From: Cardinalis cardinalis
Lineage: Eukaryota; Chordata; Aves; Passeriformes; Cardinalidae
Length of the DNA stretch: 64,000 nucleotides
Assembly (NCBI GenBank): GCA_014549065.1
Contig: JACDOX010000023.1
Location: 7,086,013-7,150,012, forward strand
Direction of reading: 5' to 3'
The translations under genes were made by a program, and so were the position numbers. This document shows, one piece after another, positions 47,001 to 59,300 of this stretch. The notes under the pieces were generated by a model, which was not told the DNA's origin, did no database searches, and saw only the letters and a program-made list of their open reading frames with translations. Position 1 is the first letter of the stretch. The number at the start of each line of letters is the position of its first letter.

Positions 47001-50000
47001 CATGGACAGTGTTCAGCCTGGAGCAATGCTGCAGACTGTGTTGGGATGGGTCTCTTGCACCCTCCCATTGGTGTTTTTCTGCTTTGTCAGAGCAGGGCTG
47101 CTTTCTGTCCAGGCTGCTGGCACAGGAAGATACTGGATATTGAGCAAAGTCTCTGAGAGGCTCAGAAACCAGAGTGTCCTTATGCACTTAATCGCTCACA
47201 TACCAGAGTGCATTTCAACCTGGCAGTTCAGACTGTCCGTGTAAAGGAGCTGATGAAGTTTCAGCTTGTTCAAGACAGAAAAAAAAAAGACAGAAAGAAA
47301 AAGAGTAAACTTGTGATGCTCGGTGTTTAGCAGCCTAAAGGGAGGAGGAGGATGGATGCTGCCTTCACCTTCTCCAGCTGTGTTGTGTAACTNGTCTCAA
47401 CTGTGGTGATTGTGATTGTGATTATTACAGCTGGAAGTCTTCAGGTTTTTTTGAGGGTTGATTTAATGACTAATTTAAAAATTATAAAAATGGAACCTGT
47501 CATTGTGTTTACTATTCTCTCTCCCACCAAAACAAAAGAAATCTATGTTTTCCTAGCAACAGGAAATGTATTGATTTAATTCCACTCATTAATGATAATA
47601 GTTCAAAGAATACCTCAGGAGTCTAGTCTGCAGCAGGGTAACTGTGACTGCAGACTAGCTTGGTCAAGAGCCATCCTGGTGTCTGCTGAAGTCATGGGGC
47701 CAAAACTAGAGGGGAGTGCAGAGGTATCCAACTGAATCTGAATTGATAAAACTGTCAGGTTAAGGTGGAGTCACAAAGAGAGAGAAATTGCAGCATCTGA
47801 GATCACTTAAAGGCCAATCCAAAAGCCTGTAGACTCCATGGGGTTCTTAGTGTTCCTTTAAAAAGAGTCGCAAGTCTCATTTCTCAGTCTTCATGTTGAT
47901 TAATTTTCAAATAAACCCCAAGTGTGCAGTCAGCCATTCCTTCTTTTTTTCAGCTGTCCATGAATAATGCCTTTTCCTCAATTGACTTCCNGTGGATACT
48001 GTCATGAATGATAGAGTAAAGAAATCAAATTTCTTATGTGAGGTTTTATATATAAAGATGTAAAACTATCTTACAAGAGAGATGAAACTTCTATAAGNCA
48101 AGAATTCCTGCTTACTCATAGAGGGTTTCCCATGCCTGCCTTCCAGTGGAAGGTAAATACTTGTTTGCAATGATACAAATACACATATGCCACACAAAAA
48201 CAGGCACACTGAAAGAGTATTCATTCTCTGTCTTCCTTATATATAAAGGAGAGAAAAAATGTAAATGCAGGAATGGCTCAGGAGTATCCACTCAGATACA
48301 TATTCAGAGGTTTGTAATATACAGCATCTGAAACAAAGAAACTGGAAGGAAGGCCTACAAATATAGCACAAGAAGGTTCTAGGAATAAGAAGCTAAATAT
48401 AAACCAAGCTGACAGTTAAATAGGGCTTTTCAATATAAAATAAAGTCAAGACAGACAGGGTTTGTCTGTGCCAGGGCAAGTGAAGGGCTGCTAGTTTGGC
48501 TTGTCCACAGTGAACGAAATGGTAGGTTGATGCCTCAAACAAATGACAGGGAAGGACAACTTACAACTCATCCTGGAAGCATCAATCTTATATATACATA
48601 TTATTATGCCAAATTATATTCCTAGTAGGATTAGGTTTGGCTGAAAAGCAAGTAGTAGTCTTGGAGTTTCCTACAGCAAGAAAAATAAACTGAAGATACT
48701 ATTTCTCTCTTAAAGAAGGATGTAATCTCTGAACCAAGTAGCTTTTATAAGAATTTGCAAAATATATCAAGGTCATAGTGGCATACAGTTAAGTGTTTCT
48801 CACAATCCCTTCCTTTGGTGTTTTCAGAGACTCTGGCACTAATGTGTTGCTGATGGGAGAGAGGAGCAGCTTTGGTGTAGGAGTAATTTGCATCTGTTTG
48901 CCTTTGAGTTCTCTCTGTGAGATTGTGGCAGTTTCCTGTCAATGAGCATGATAGCCAAGAATAGTGATTATAATGCCTGGGGGGTTATTTTCAAGCACTG
49001 CAGATGTGAAAATCTGAGAACCTTTATTTTTTTTAATTAAGTGGAATCATAAGGAAGTCTGGAGTTTCCTCTTCATAGTTGTACCTGTTTGATCGTACTG
49101 AGGATCCGCTTTGAGAAGTACACTTTCAGAGGATTGTTTTGAAGTGCTTTGAGAACTTGTCATCTCTCACTTACAATGCATCTACAGTTGAGGCTGAGAT
49201 TATTTCTTATCATCAAAGATTTTCTNATAGCTACATTTATTAAATAGTCAGTTTGAACTTCCTCAAAGAGCTACAACANGTGGGTTATTAAACATGTAAC
49301 TGTGAGAACACATGTGCTGAAAATGCCTCCCCAGCCCCCAAATGCAATTTTCCTTTTTCTTTTTGTTTTCTAATTTATCCACTTCAGTTTTCACACTGTA
49401 AGAAAAGAAGAAACTGTTTCTTTCATTTGAATTGAGATTTTTATCAGGCCTTAAAGTAATTTCATCTCCCCTCTGGGGAGTGTGAGCTTGTCTCCTTCCA
49501 CTCTCTTCCACTGTCTCTTCTGCAGTGAGTTTGGGTGTCAGGCAGGAGTGCTGCAGGCAAACTTCTCCTGGTGCTGCTGCTCTGGACAGTGTGAAAGGGC
49601 CTCAGATGATGACTGAATGCCCTAGGGTTACCTGGTTTGTGCAAAACTGCCTTGCTGCTTACCCTTGGTCAGGGTTTACCACTGTGAAGCAGAAACACTG
49701 TTTTGAAACCTCAACTGTCTGACGCTGCTGCTGAAGACTTGAGCCCATTTTTCGGGGGGNTTTTTCTGCTTTTACCAAATTTATAGTAAGGAGTGTTATG
49801 CTTACAGCTTTTACTTCTTCCAAGGGGTCAAAATTCATGTAATCCTGTTCATAGTGTCTACTGTCTGCTTGCCTTTTCCCCTTGTTTTTCCTTCCTCTTT
49901 TCTACCAGCCCTCATCACTATAATTTGAATGACTATTTTGTTCCAAAAATATCCTTTAATAACTAGGTATGGAATAAAATCTGAAGTGGGCTAATTCATA

Positions 50001-50422
50001 CTCCATATTCTGAAGGGAAGTGGGTTTCAGAAAACATACAGATCAGATGAGCTGCTGTTATTTGTTGTCTTAGCAGATCCCTGTGAACTCTCTGTAAGCC
50101 TGAAGGCATTTACCATGTACCAACTGCTGTGTTTTTTCCTCAGTTCATAAGTATTCAGGATTTTCCACCCATAGGTTGAAAGAGGGGAGGTTTAAATGCA
50201 TGACCTGAAGTAGAGTTGAAAGTAGTTGTTAATCTCTGTTAATATGGCAGTCTTATAAAAAACACGTGGGGCAGATTTTCTTAATTTTTATTAAATTGTT
50301 AATAGTACTAAATTGACCATTGGATACTGAGCCACGCTTCAGGTATTTTTCTGTCTGAGGCTGTCTTGTGTTAAAATGTTTGAAGGAACAGTGGTTTTTA
50401 TCACCAAGAAAAGGAATAAAAC

Positions 50423-50440
50423 CTTGCTGCTTTCTTGCAG
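50423..50440 (+). other. TGFB2: Intron 1 splice acceptor
   Basis: The pyrimidine-rich TTGCTGCTTTCTTGCAG immediately precedes exon 2. The cut after 50,440 gives the expected in-frame join to exon 1. Confidence 0.93.
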
Positions 50441-50604
50441 ACGCCATCCCGCCGAGCTATTACAGCCTTTACTTCCGAATTGTCCGGTTTGACGTGTCGG
50501 CCATGGAGAAGAACGCCTCCAACCTGGTGAAGGCCGAGTTCAGGGTCTTCCGCCTGCAGAACACCAAGGCGCGCGTCTCGGAGCAGCGGATAGAGCTGTA
50601 CCAG
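50441..50604 (+). CDS. TGFB2: TGFB2 exon 2: latency propeptide arm domain
   Basis: This 164-bp exon (phase 1 in, phase 0 out) encodes the rest of Asn115 to Gln169 of TGF-beta-2 prepropeptide. The sequence begins NAIPPSYYSLYFRIVRFDVS, continues AMEKNASNLVKAEFRVFRLQ and ends EQRIELYQ. The segment is a conserved strand-rich part of the latency-associated propeptide, which folds over the mature dimer. Asn139 (NAS) is a conserved N-glycosylation site. Exon length and both phases match the mammalian exon, and the donor is CAG followed by GTATGG. Exons 1 and 2 total 507 coding bases. The remaining propeptide, the furin site and the cystine-knot growth factor must lie beyond 64,000. Codons are strongly GC-ending, in contrast to the surrounding intron. 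No disabling change is seen. Confidence 0.97.
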
Positions 50605-50610
50605 GTATGG
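50605..50610 (+). other. TGFB2: Intron 2 splice donor
   Basis: CAG followed by GTATGG. The exon ends after LYQ in phase 0, as in other TGFB2 genes. The +5 position is G, and the site looks functional. Confidence 0.88.
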
Positions 50611-50814
50611 AGGCACCTGCCACGCCTCAGCTCCCCACCTTGCTGCTGCAAACCCATCCAGCAGGCAGAGCAAACCTGGGGACAAGCACTTGGGTCCCCT
50701 CTCTGCAAAGGAGCCTCTTACTGCAGTGCCTTCCCTAGAAAAGACTTCACTCGAAACCATGCGAAGCTGAAATGTGCAAACTTCTTCTAGCAGTAAAGCC
50801 TCAGGACTCCAGAG

Positions 50815-51442
50815 TTTTGAGCCAGCAGTGTGCCCAGGTGGCCCAGAGGGCCAGTGACATCCTGGCTTGTATCAGCAATAGTGTGGCCAGCAGGACCAGC
50901 ATAGGGATTTTCCCTCTCTATTCAGCCCTGGTGAGCGCGCATCTCAAATCCTGTGTCCAGTTTTGGGCCCCTCACTGCAAGGAGGTGCTGGAACATGTCC
51001 AGAGAAGGGCAAAAAAGCTGGGCAAGGGTATAGAGAGGGAGTCTTGTGAGAAGTGGCTGGGGGATCTGGGGCTGTTTAGCCTGGAGAAAAGGAGGCTCTG
51101 GGCTGACCTTATCACTCTACAGCTCCCTGAAAGGAGGGTGTAGCCTGGTGGAGATTGGCTTCTCCTGTGCAACCAGCAACAGGACAAGAGGAAGTGGTCT
51201 TGAGCTGCAGCACGGGAGGTTTGGGTTGGACATCAGGAAGAATTCCTTCACTGAAAGGGTGGTCAAGTATTGGAACAGGCTGCCCAGGGAGGTGGTGGAG
51301 TCATCATCCCTGGAAGAGTTCAAGAAATGACTGGACATGGCACTTAGTGCCATGGTCCAGTTGACATGGTTGTGTTTGGTCAAAGGTTGGACTCCATGAT
51401 CTTGGAGGTCTTTTCCAGTCTTAGTGATTGTATGATTCTGTG
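50815..51442 (+). mobile_element. CR1 LINE 3' fragment with decayed ORF2 C-terminus
   Basis: About 630 bp of CR1, sense to TGFB2, begin 210 bp after exon 2. The frame encodes the CR1 ORF2 C-terminal tail, with recognisable blocks such as SCVQFWAPHCKEVLEHVQRR and DLGLFSLEKRRLWADLI. Near 51,115 a net 2-base loss relative to the usual CR1 sequence shifts the frame. The next frame continues the family pattern with RVVKYWNRLPREVVESSSLE to a TGA at 51,328-51,330. A short 3' UTR follows and ends in the CR1 terminal repeat (ATTGTATGATTCTGTG). The copy is 5'-truncated, lacks endonuclease and reverse-transcriptase cores, and is dead. CR1 lacks a poly(A) tail, consistent with this end. Confidence 0.95.
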
Positions 51443-53317
51443 TTTCACAGCATATAAAAAAAAAGTGAGAGAACAAGACATAAAAAAAGTTATTCCCAAG
51501 ATCTCTGTCTCCCAACACCTGACCTGAACTGTAGTTTACACAGAGGTCAAGTTCCTCTCTCTGGCCCGTGTTCAGGAGAAGCTTTTTAAGACTTCCTTGT
51601 AGAAATGGAATTAAAACTGAATTGCAAAGCTAAGGAGTTTCAAACCTGGCTTCTGTATGGTAGTCTGGGGGTTGAGGCGTGGGAGTGGACACTTCAGGGA
51701 TTGTGGAGTGAGTGAGAAAATGCCCCATGACTCACTCCTGAGTGTTGACAAGATTTATGTCATTTAATCTTTAAGGACTTTGGAGCCTTTAACCTCATTT
51801 AACAGAGTCTGTGCATTTGTGCAAATACTGAATAGAGCATATTTCATCTAAAGCATAGTTCTCCTCACTGAGAAACACAGCAACTAAAAGGGGCCCAGCT
51901 CCCAGAAGTTTTATACTGAGTAAAACTTGTGGTTGTTCCAGCAACCTGTGACATGTTCTGCTGAAAACCCTGANGGATAGAATACCACCTTGTAAAAGTG
52001 TATGGAGACCTTCTTTAGCTCTGTTCTTACTGCCCGCTTTAGCTGTGCAGGTTGGATCCAGTGGGTGCAAATTTGAGTCTTTCCCCTCACTTTGAATGTT
52101 CAGCTTTTCCTGCCTGGTCTGGTCAAGTGGAAGCCAAACTTGAAGCAGAGAGAGGGAGCACATTGGGTTCTCGGGCTTGCTGAAGTGATAGTAAAAGCCA
52201 GTCATGGAGGCTGACAGCAGGAAAAGTGCATTGTTCTGTTTAGTTGTTGNTTGAGTGTAGGAAAAGCTTAATTCCCATTTGAATGAGGTTCAGGTCCACA
52301 GGTGGTCACTGGCAGCTGTGACCTCACTGCCATTCTTTCCAAGAACAGGATGGCAGAAAAGTTGAGCAGATAATGTGTTATTTNTTAAAAGTTAAAGCTA
52401 AGAACCTCTACCGAGAATCACTGGTGTTGCCTGTATAGAGCAGCCATTCCTGAGAAATACTCTGTGAGTCCCAGTGAAGCTGCCACAGCAGCCTGCTGAA
52501 ACAATTGTATATTCTGGCTTGACCTCACTGCTCAGACACCCTAAAAGGAGTTGATAGCATCTCTGGGCTTTCTGCTGTTCTACTTTTGAGAGCTGTTAGT
52601 CAGCCACCTGAAAAGAATACAGCTGTGGTTGCCTGAGCTCAGTTCATTGCCTTTCTGTGTTTGAGGAACATGGGACACAAAGAGTTCAGCAGAGGTATGG
52701 AAGAAAGGGCCTTTGCTTGGCTGGGATTTTGCCTTGTGATGAGAAACAGCTGGGGCTTACTTGAAAGAGCCTGACTCCAGCAAGCCTGTGCCCATGGAAA
52801 TGACTGACACCTGCATCCAGGGCAGGTACTTGGGTCCCTGGATAAATATATGCCTGGTGAGTAAGGCAGTTTCTTTTTTAGGCTGGGTGGAGCAAACTAA
52901 GTGAAGTGTTAGGTGAGTAATGAGTGCAGGTTATTGTAGGATTAGATCTTTTCTCCACCAAGTAACAGGCAAGCCAAAGGCAGCATGCCCTGTGTGTTTG
53001 TGCCAGGCATATTTTAGGCATGTTACTTTGTTCCTTTGCTTGTAGAGGGGCAAGCTGTCTCTGGATCATTTCCTTTTGGTCATGTTTGTTTCTTGCAATC
53101 GTGTATGCAGCTCTCCTAAAACATTGTACAGGGGTATTACAGGTCTGTGGTGGGCAGTCTGAACTGCGTGGGTTCCTTGGCAGGAGCTCTTCTGCCAGGA
53201 GCATGAGTCCCTAAATGTTGCTGCAACTCATGTCCATCACAGCACCTGAAGTTAGGATGCAGTGTTTAGCAGGAAAAGCAAAAGCAGGGAGAAATCAGAG
53301 ACAAGAGACCCAAGATG
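51443..53317 (+). other. TGFB2: Intron 2, first part
   Basis: Unique noncoding sequence between the CR1 copy and the CR1 tail. I see no exon or RNA gene. Frames at 51,795-52,205 and 52,878-53,204 (minus) have no coding character. Confidence 0.6.
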
Positions 53318-53360
53318 CTTTTGGGCTCCTTCCAATTTGAGATATTCTGTGATTCTGTGG
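53318..53360 (+). mobile_element. CR1 3'-end remnant
   Basis: CTTCCAATTTGAGATATTCTGTGATTCTGTG matches the last bases of a CR1 3' UTR, including two copies of the terminal ATTCTGTG repeat. Upstream similarity is not clear, so this is either an extremely 5'-truncated insertion or the surviving end of an older one. Confidence 0.65.
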
Positions 53361-56300
53361 TGTATTTTAATGCACTATAGAAAGAATTCTAAAAGTTACT
53401 GTATGAACTCTAGAGATTAGAAAGAAGAAAATATTTGCAGATGAANGTGAAGAAGTACGGATAAGGAGGCATTGGTGCCCCAGTAGTCATGGAGGAGCTT
53501 CAGGGCTGTGTATTAATGTATTGAGAATGCAGNGTTGTCTAGTGGTGAACATGGTACGAGCATGGGAGGTAAAAGGGGACAGTCAGGAAGATCCTCATTT
53601 CAGTGGAAATGGGAGAGGCAGCTATCTTCTGTTAGGGCTGAAGACTTAGAGATCTGACTCGAGCATGAAAAGTCTTGGAGAATGAGCCTTGCAGAGAAGA
53701 TTGCTGGTGGAGTTGGCATGAGCAGCTGCCGCTCCTCCTCTGTGCATGAACTTTGCTTCCTGTCTTGTGACATACATGCTGGGCTTGCCAGGGCTGTTGT
53801 GCCCAGAAGGAACAGTGTGGTTTTTCATCTTGCATAAGCAACATTTAATTATTAGGGTTTTTTTTCTCCTCCAACCAAGTTTCAGGTTGCCTAGTGTTTT
53901 ACTTTGTTGTGGAGCTCTTCTTGATGAGGGTTTTTGAAATTCCTCTCATACCTGCAGTTTCAAGGAATGGTTGTTCCTTTGTACCCTTGTCTTTCTCAGA
54001 AGAGAGGAAGAAGGCAGAAGCCTTCTGGGGAGAATCAGAGCTCTCTTGTGGTTCACTGAGATAGTCCCTGACCATGTGCACATCTTCTAATTGCCCTCCA
54101 AGAGCTTTCTGATTAGTCCAGTGGCAGTTTAGTAGTAGCATATATACCACTGATGCAGAAGGAACAATGTTATTCTAAAGGACTGTTTTAGGAACAGCTA
54201 GAGACAGATGTGCAGGGTAAATTGAAAAAATAAGCAAGCAGAACATAAATATTTTGTTTTTCCGCCTGATTCTTCATTTGTGTGGTCCTCTGACCTTACA
54301 GATCTACCCCTTAAAATGAAAGAAGAAACGCAAAACTGCACCTTTTCAGCTAAGCTTTCCTCAGGCTGTACTTGGCTCCCTTTTCTAAACCACATCAGAA
54401 AGGGACTTTGTGTTTTCTTACAGCCCTTGTTTGCGCTGACTCCAGGAAGGCAGTCTGGGGCTGCTTGGCATGGTGAACCAGCGCTGTGGCCCCTTGTTCC
54501 AGGCCCCTGGTGCTGCAGCAGCAGCAGGACCCTGTTCCCACTACAGAGCCTGAGTTGGAGGAGAGAGCATCCCATCGTATTTATGCTGGGAATGAGTGGT
54601 TATGAATCTGCTTGTCAGGTTTTCTGCCATCTGGATTTCTCCAGGTAGTGAATCCTAGAGATTAATTCTCATGGAGGTGCCCTGCATGCATCCACAAAGC
54701 CAGTGGGCAAGTAGTAAATCCCTGTGTGCAGAAAATGTCTGTTTTCACCCAGAATACTTCTCTTGGTATTTAAGGATTAGTCACTCACGTCTGTGTGTTC
54801 CTGCACAGATGGGAAGTACAGTACACATACTAAGAAGTCTTAGGATGGAAAATAATAAAACTCTCAGAAGAAGGAATTAAGTTACTTTTAAAAGGCTGGT
54901 ATGAAAGCTTCTGTCTCTTCTTGGCTCTGGTTAAGTGAATCTGCAGAGAATTAAATTCTTTAAAGGCACTACCTTTTCTGTTGTTTCTTCTGCCCAAAAG
55001 AGAGGCTTAATCTGATGGTTATGCTGCTGATCATCAGCAGAGCACGTTGGAGAGTGGAAAGCCGGAGGGAAGGAAGGAAGCGGTGTGACCTCGGACAAGG
55101 CGCGCTTCTCCTGTCCTTCCACCGCGCCATGCTCACTCAATGCGCTTCCCAGCGTGCACCAAGACTTCAGAAAATATTAAGAGGATAAAGTACTTTTGGG
55201 GAAGGGAGGAGAAATAATATTAAATAAACAAGTTTTAGCATCCTCCAGTGGCCCTTGCTATGTTTTTAAAGATTTATGCCAAATGCAGGCTTTATTGGAA
55301 TTTGATCAGATAAAGCTCAGTTGTTATGGGAATGTCTTTGTTCATCAGTTTTCTTGCCTGCTTTGAAGACTTCATCACATCTTTCTTTTATTAAGGTGCT
55401 TCTGTATTTATGAATAAAGTCCCTGCACCCTTCAGAAAAAGCCTTGTCTTTTATGAATAAGCATTCCTAAAAACAAATAGGCACCACTGCAAAGCAGAAC
55501 TAGTAGAAACCCTTACAAGAGTAAAAAAACATCCTTCAGAGAGTGCTGTGGTATTGGTTTTATGGTATTTTTATTATGTACAGGCAGTCAAACAATAACA
55601 AATAATAATTACTTACTGTGGAAGTGGTGCTATATTTTGTTAATACGTCATAAAGCATCACAAAGGGTGCAGCTGAAGCGCTGTGTTTTATTGTCATCGT
55701 TGTCTGAGGCTGCTATGGGTGGGATTAGCTGAGAGGCTGTGGATGGGAAGGATGGATCCACAGGATGTATCAGAGCAAGGGTTGAGGCAAATGAACAGTG
55801 CCAGGTTAAAGCTGGGGAGACACATCAGATTGCAGTGAAGAATCTGAAGCAAACAGGAGGAGACCTCTGGTCTTTCCATTTTGGGGAGGGCCCAGTCCAT
55901 GTCAAGAGCTCCCATGGAGCTTGGTCTGGGTTAGGAAGAGCTGTCTGTCCTCTAGGCAGTGGTAGCCCCCAGTTCCTCCGGGGCCTCTCTCCCTGCTTGG
56001 AGGTAAGAGGAGGAAGATGCTGTGGAACATACTACCCCATTCTGAGTCAGATTTAAATTTAAACCACAATCACTTCAAATACTTTCAATTCAGACAGTGT
56101 TTTGTCTTGTTTTTTCAGTTGGGGAGTACGTTTAGAGTGAGCTACCATAGATTTGGGCCAAATCTCCNCAGTGCAAATCTGAGGCAATTTACACTGACTG
56201 CAACAGAGATCCTTCAGGCTGATCTCCATATAATCAGGAGCAGAGGGCCTTGCTCTCTTTCCTTGTCAAAAAGTGCTGTCTCTAATGGCACGGAAGAAAA

Positions 56301-59300
56301 TACCATGAAGCAGGATTTGTGGCTGTGAGCTGGCACAGCATGTCTGTGTTACAGATATCACCTGGGGCACCTGGTTTATAACTGACTGCCATGGCTATGA
56401 CCCACATCTAAAGTAGTGCATTTGGATCTCACCATTTATGTACTGCTATCCTGAAACCAGACTCTTGCATTCTGAAGGGTTATGAGGTTATGTTGAATGG
56501 CAAATGTACGGTGTTCTTTGAAGTGCCAAACCCAATATAAGACATGGATATGATAACTTTCTACTCTACCAAACTCCTTCACTTTCCCCCAGCAACAACT
56601 CAGGACCAGAGGAAGTTCATTTGCAGTATATTTCAATTTAATTGCTGTTTTCTTCTTTTTCCAGAATCCCCTTTTTCTGGTTCCAGATACTGTATGCCCT
56701 ACAAAAAGTTGTTAGTACATTAGAGATCCTATCTAGAATATCTTTGACAAATACTCTGTGAGCATGAGAGCAAGTATTTATGGCTCCATCATCTTCACTG
56801 TAATTTGGGAGCATATCTTGGATACACGCGCCTCTTGTCAGGAATAGAGCAATTACTATAGACAACTGGAAGGAATATATAATATTTCCATCAGCTCCTG
56901 GCAAGGGCCAGTGTGTACTTCCCAGCTGGACACTGCCGTGTGTAGAATTGCGGGCCACAGGTGGCTGTATTGCCATTTGTGCTGCCTATGCAATTATTGG
57001 AGGCGTGGGAATGCAGGCCATGGGTCTGAAAACAACAGCTAGCTTTGGGTTCCTGTTCTTTGGGCTGGGGTTTGTTGGGGTAGCCAGGCCTACATTACAC
57101 TGGGACACGAGCAAGTTTGAACCAAGCAGCTCAGCGTGATGGTCACTGGGCTAAGGAACATCAGGTTGGCTTGATGGCCATGTGCTGTTGGAGGGGGAAA
57201 GGTGGTGCTCCTATTCTGGGGANCTTTAGTAAACAATGTGAAGCTTTGTTGGAGAGAAGCCTACATGAAGAAGAATAGGTGATGGGAGAAAATGGAGGAG
57301 GATGGGAGTGATTTGTGTGGAAACCTGTAGGTGGTGGGAAGAGAATACTACAAGGAGAGCTGAGTTACAGGGAACAAGGCAGGCAAGAGGAAGGGAAGAA
57401 AGAGGAGAGACTTGTGGAAGAAGACAACATCTTGGAGAAAGTACTGTGTCCAAATACTCATTTAGCCAAGAAAGCTGCATGCCAAAATGTTGTAGTAAAA
57501 TGCACATGAAGATGAGATATGACTGTCAGGGACAGGACCAAGGAAGAGAAAAGGCCCTAGGAGACCTGTGCATAAAGGGGGATATGAACACAGGAGTACC
57601 CTGCAGGATCTGGGAGATTTGGCTAGAATACAGGAGAACCCACTCTGTTTCTGTTGACTTTGGCTCCTCTTTGTTGATACTTTAATAAAACATAATGTGC
57701 CTTTGGCAAGTTAAAGCTAAAGGCTAGATAAGTTTACAGGATTTTTTTGTTTTGCTTCATTTTATATAAAATCTTTCTTTGGAGCTATCTTAAAATCTCC
57801 CAAATGGCAGGAAATTGCCCTCAATATTTCAGAATCTTCCAGGAAAAGGACCCCAGACCCTCCAGTCTTCTTTATTGCTTAAACAATGCAGAGTCTTCCT
57901 GCCTGCTTAAACATAAATCAGGCTGGAGAGCCTCAGGGCTCTGTCCCCAACTTACACTGCATATGTATCTTCAGTATCAGGAGGAAGGCCCTGCTTGGGG
58001 AACAAATGGAGAGGAAATCCCTTCCTGGGATCCATTCACTTCCCAGAGCTCATCCCCTGTGGTGGCAGGGTGATNCAACGAGTCAGTCACAGTGATTCCA
58101 GGACACACTTGACTTCCCCTCCCTTTCTGACCTGCTGAAGTGCTCATCTCTTTGCCTGCCTCACACTTCACCTTCTTTTACCTTTAAGCGAGCATCAGCC
58201 AGCACTGTAAGAGAATCCTTCTGCAGCTGTAGCCCATCCAGATATAAAAGCAGTTGGGTTATGTGTGCAATATGTTCTTTTTATTTGCAAGTTTGCATGA
58301 AGAACGTGTCTGGCAAGTTCTGAGCAGATGGATCAGAGACCTATGGGTTTTTTACAAACTTTGGCAAGTACTCCGTACCTTTCTTTGTATTTTGGCAGGA
58401 ACTCTGCATCTCATATAGTAGTCTCTAAAGATTCTGCCCTCAGTTTAAACCTGATTCAGAGACCATTGCAAGTAGTGGAAAGACTTCATTGATAAGCAGG
58501 GGGACTGTAAAGCCCTTTTAACTCCAGAGCACTGAAGGCAGAGTCTAAATTACTCCTTCGCAGGAGTGGCTACAAGAAGAGCTTAAAAACTCACACTGAC
58601 ATTTTTTAAAAAAGCTGATCTCTTGCACTTAGAAGCAGCTAAGATTTTGATAGCCAGTAGATTCCCAATTATCTGGCAAAAGCTACTATATGGAAGCTTT
58701 GCACTTTACACCATCTGTTTTCACATATAATGAGTAATAAACTGTAGAAGTTTGCAGCAAAATCAAGGATTTTCTTTTCCTTATGTCCAAAATAGGATCA
58801 AAGGCCTCAGATTTAACCAGGGTATGAGAAAGGATTGCTAATTAGCATGGCCATTTTTTAACTGTAAGTTTCAGAAAGAGCTGGCTGAAGTCCCTGAGAG
58901 CTGTCTGAGGAGACCTTTGAAATTTGGANCCAGGCAGTGAGTGAATCTTTCAGTAGGGTGAGTCGTATGTAAGAATTTGGAAACTCCCAGCAGCTGTGTA
59001 TGCAGACCTTGGGAATCTGGTCATTCCAGTGTAAAGAGTTAGTCTGCAGTCCCCTGCAGTTTCTTCTCGTTCAGGAAAGGTCATCCTAAATGGCAGTTTT
59101 CAGCCGTGGTCTGCATAGAACTTATCTTTGCTCTCACATTAACCAGCATAAGCACCTCATTTACCACTGGATCTCATTGTTTGGGCTTATTTACTTTAGG
59201 CTTACAAGCACGTGTCAGATTATTTCCATTATTTTTAAAAGGGCCATGAAGTTCCAATGGAAATCATGGATAATGACTGATAAATCAGAGAAAGAGTAGT

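Larger units (their letters stand above)
32641..50422 (+). other. TGFB2: Intron 1, distal part
   Basis: About 17.8 kb of mostly unique noncoding DNA with T-rich and purine-rich low-complexity stretches. I searched by eye for the alternative TGFB2 exon known in mammals (28 extra residues after exon 1) and did not see it. The longest frames (45,676-46,137 plus; 43,496-43,876 minus; 46,742-47,143 plus) lack codon bias, domains and flanking splice signals. Confidence 0.6.

Noticed and set aside
56948..57139. Gly-rich 63-codon frame that reads like a membrane segment (ATGGCIAICAAYAIIGGVGM)
   Set aside because: It is short and isolated, with no codon bias or splice context, and the hydrophobic look is likely chance.
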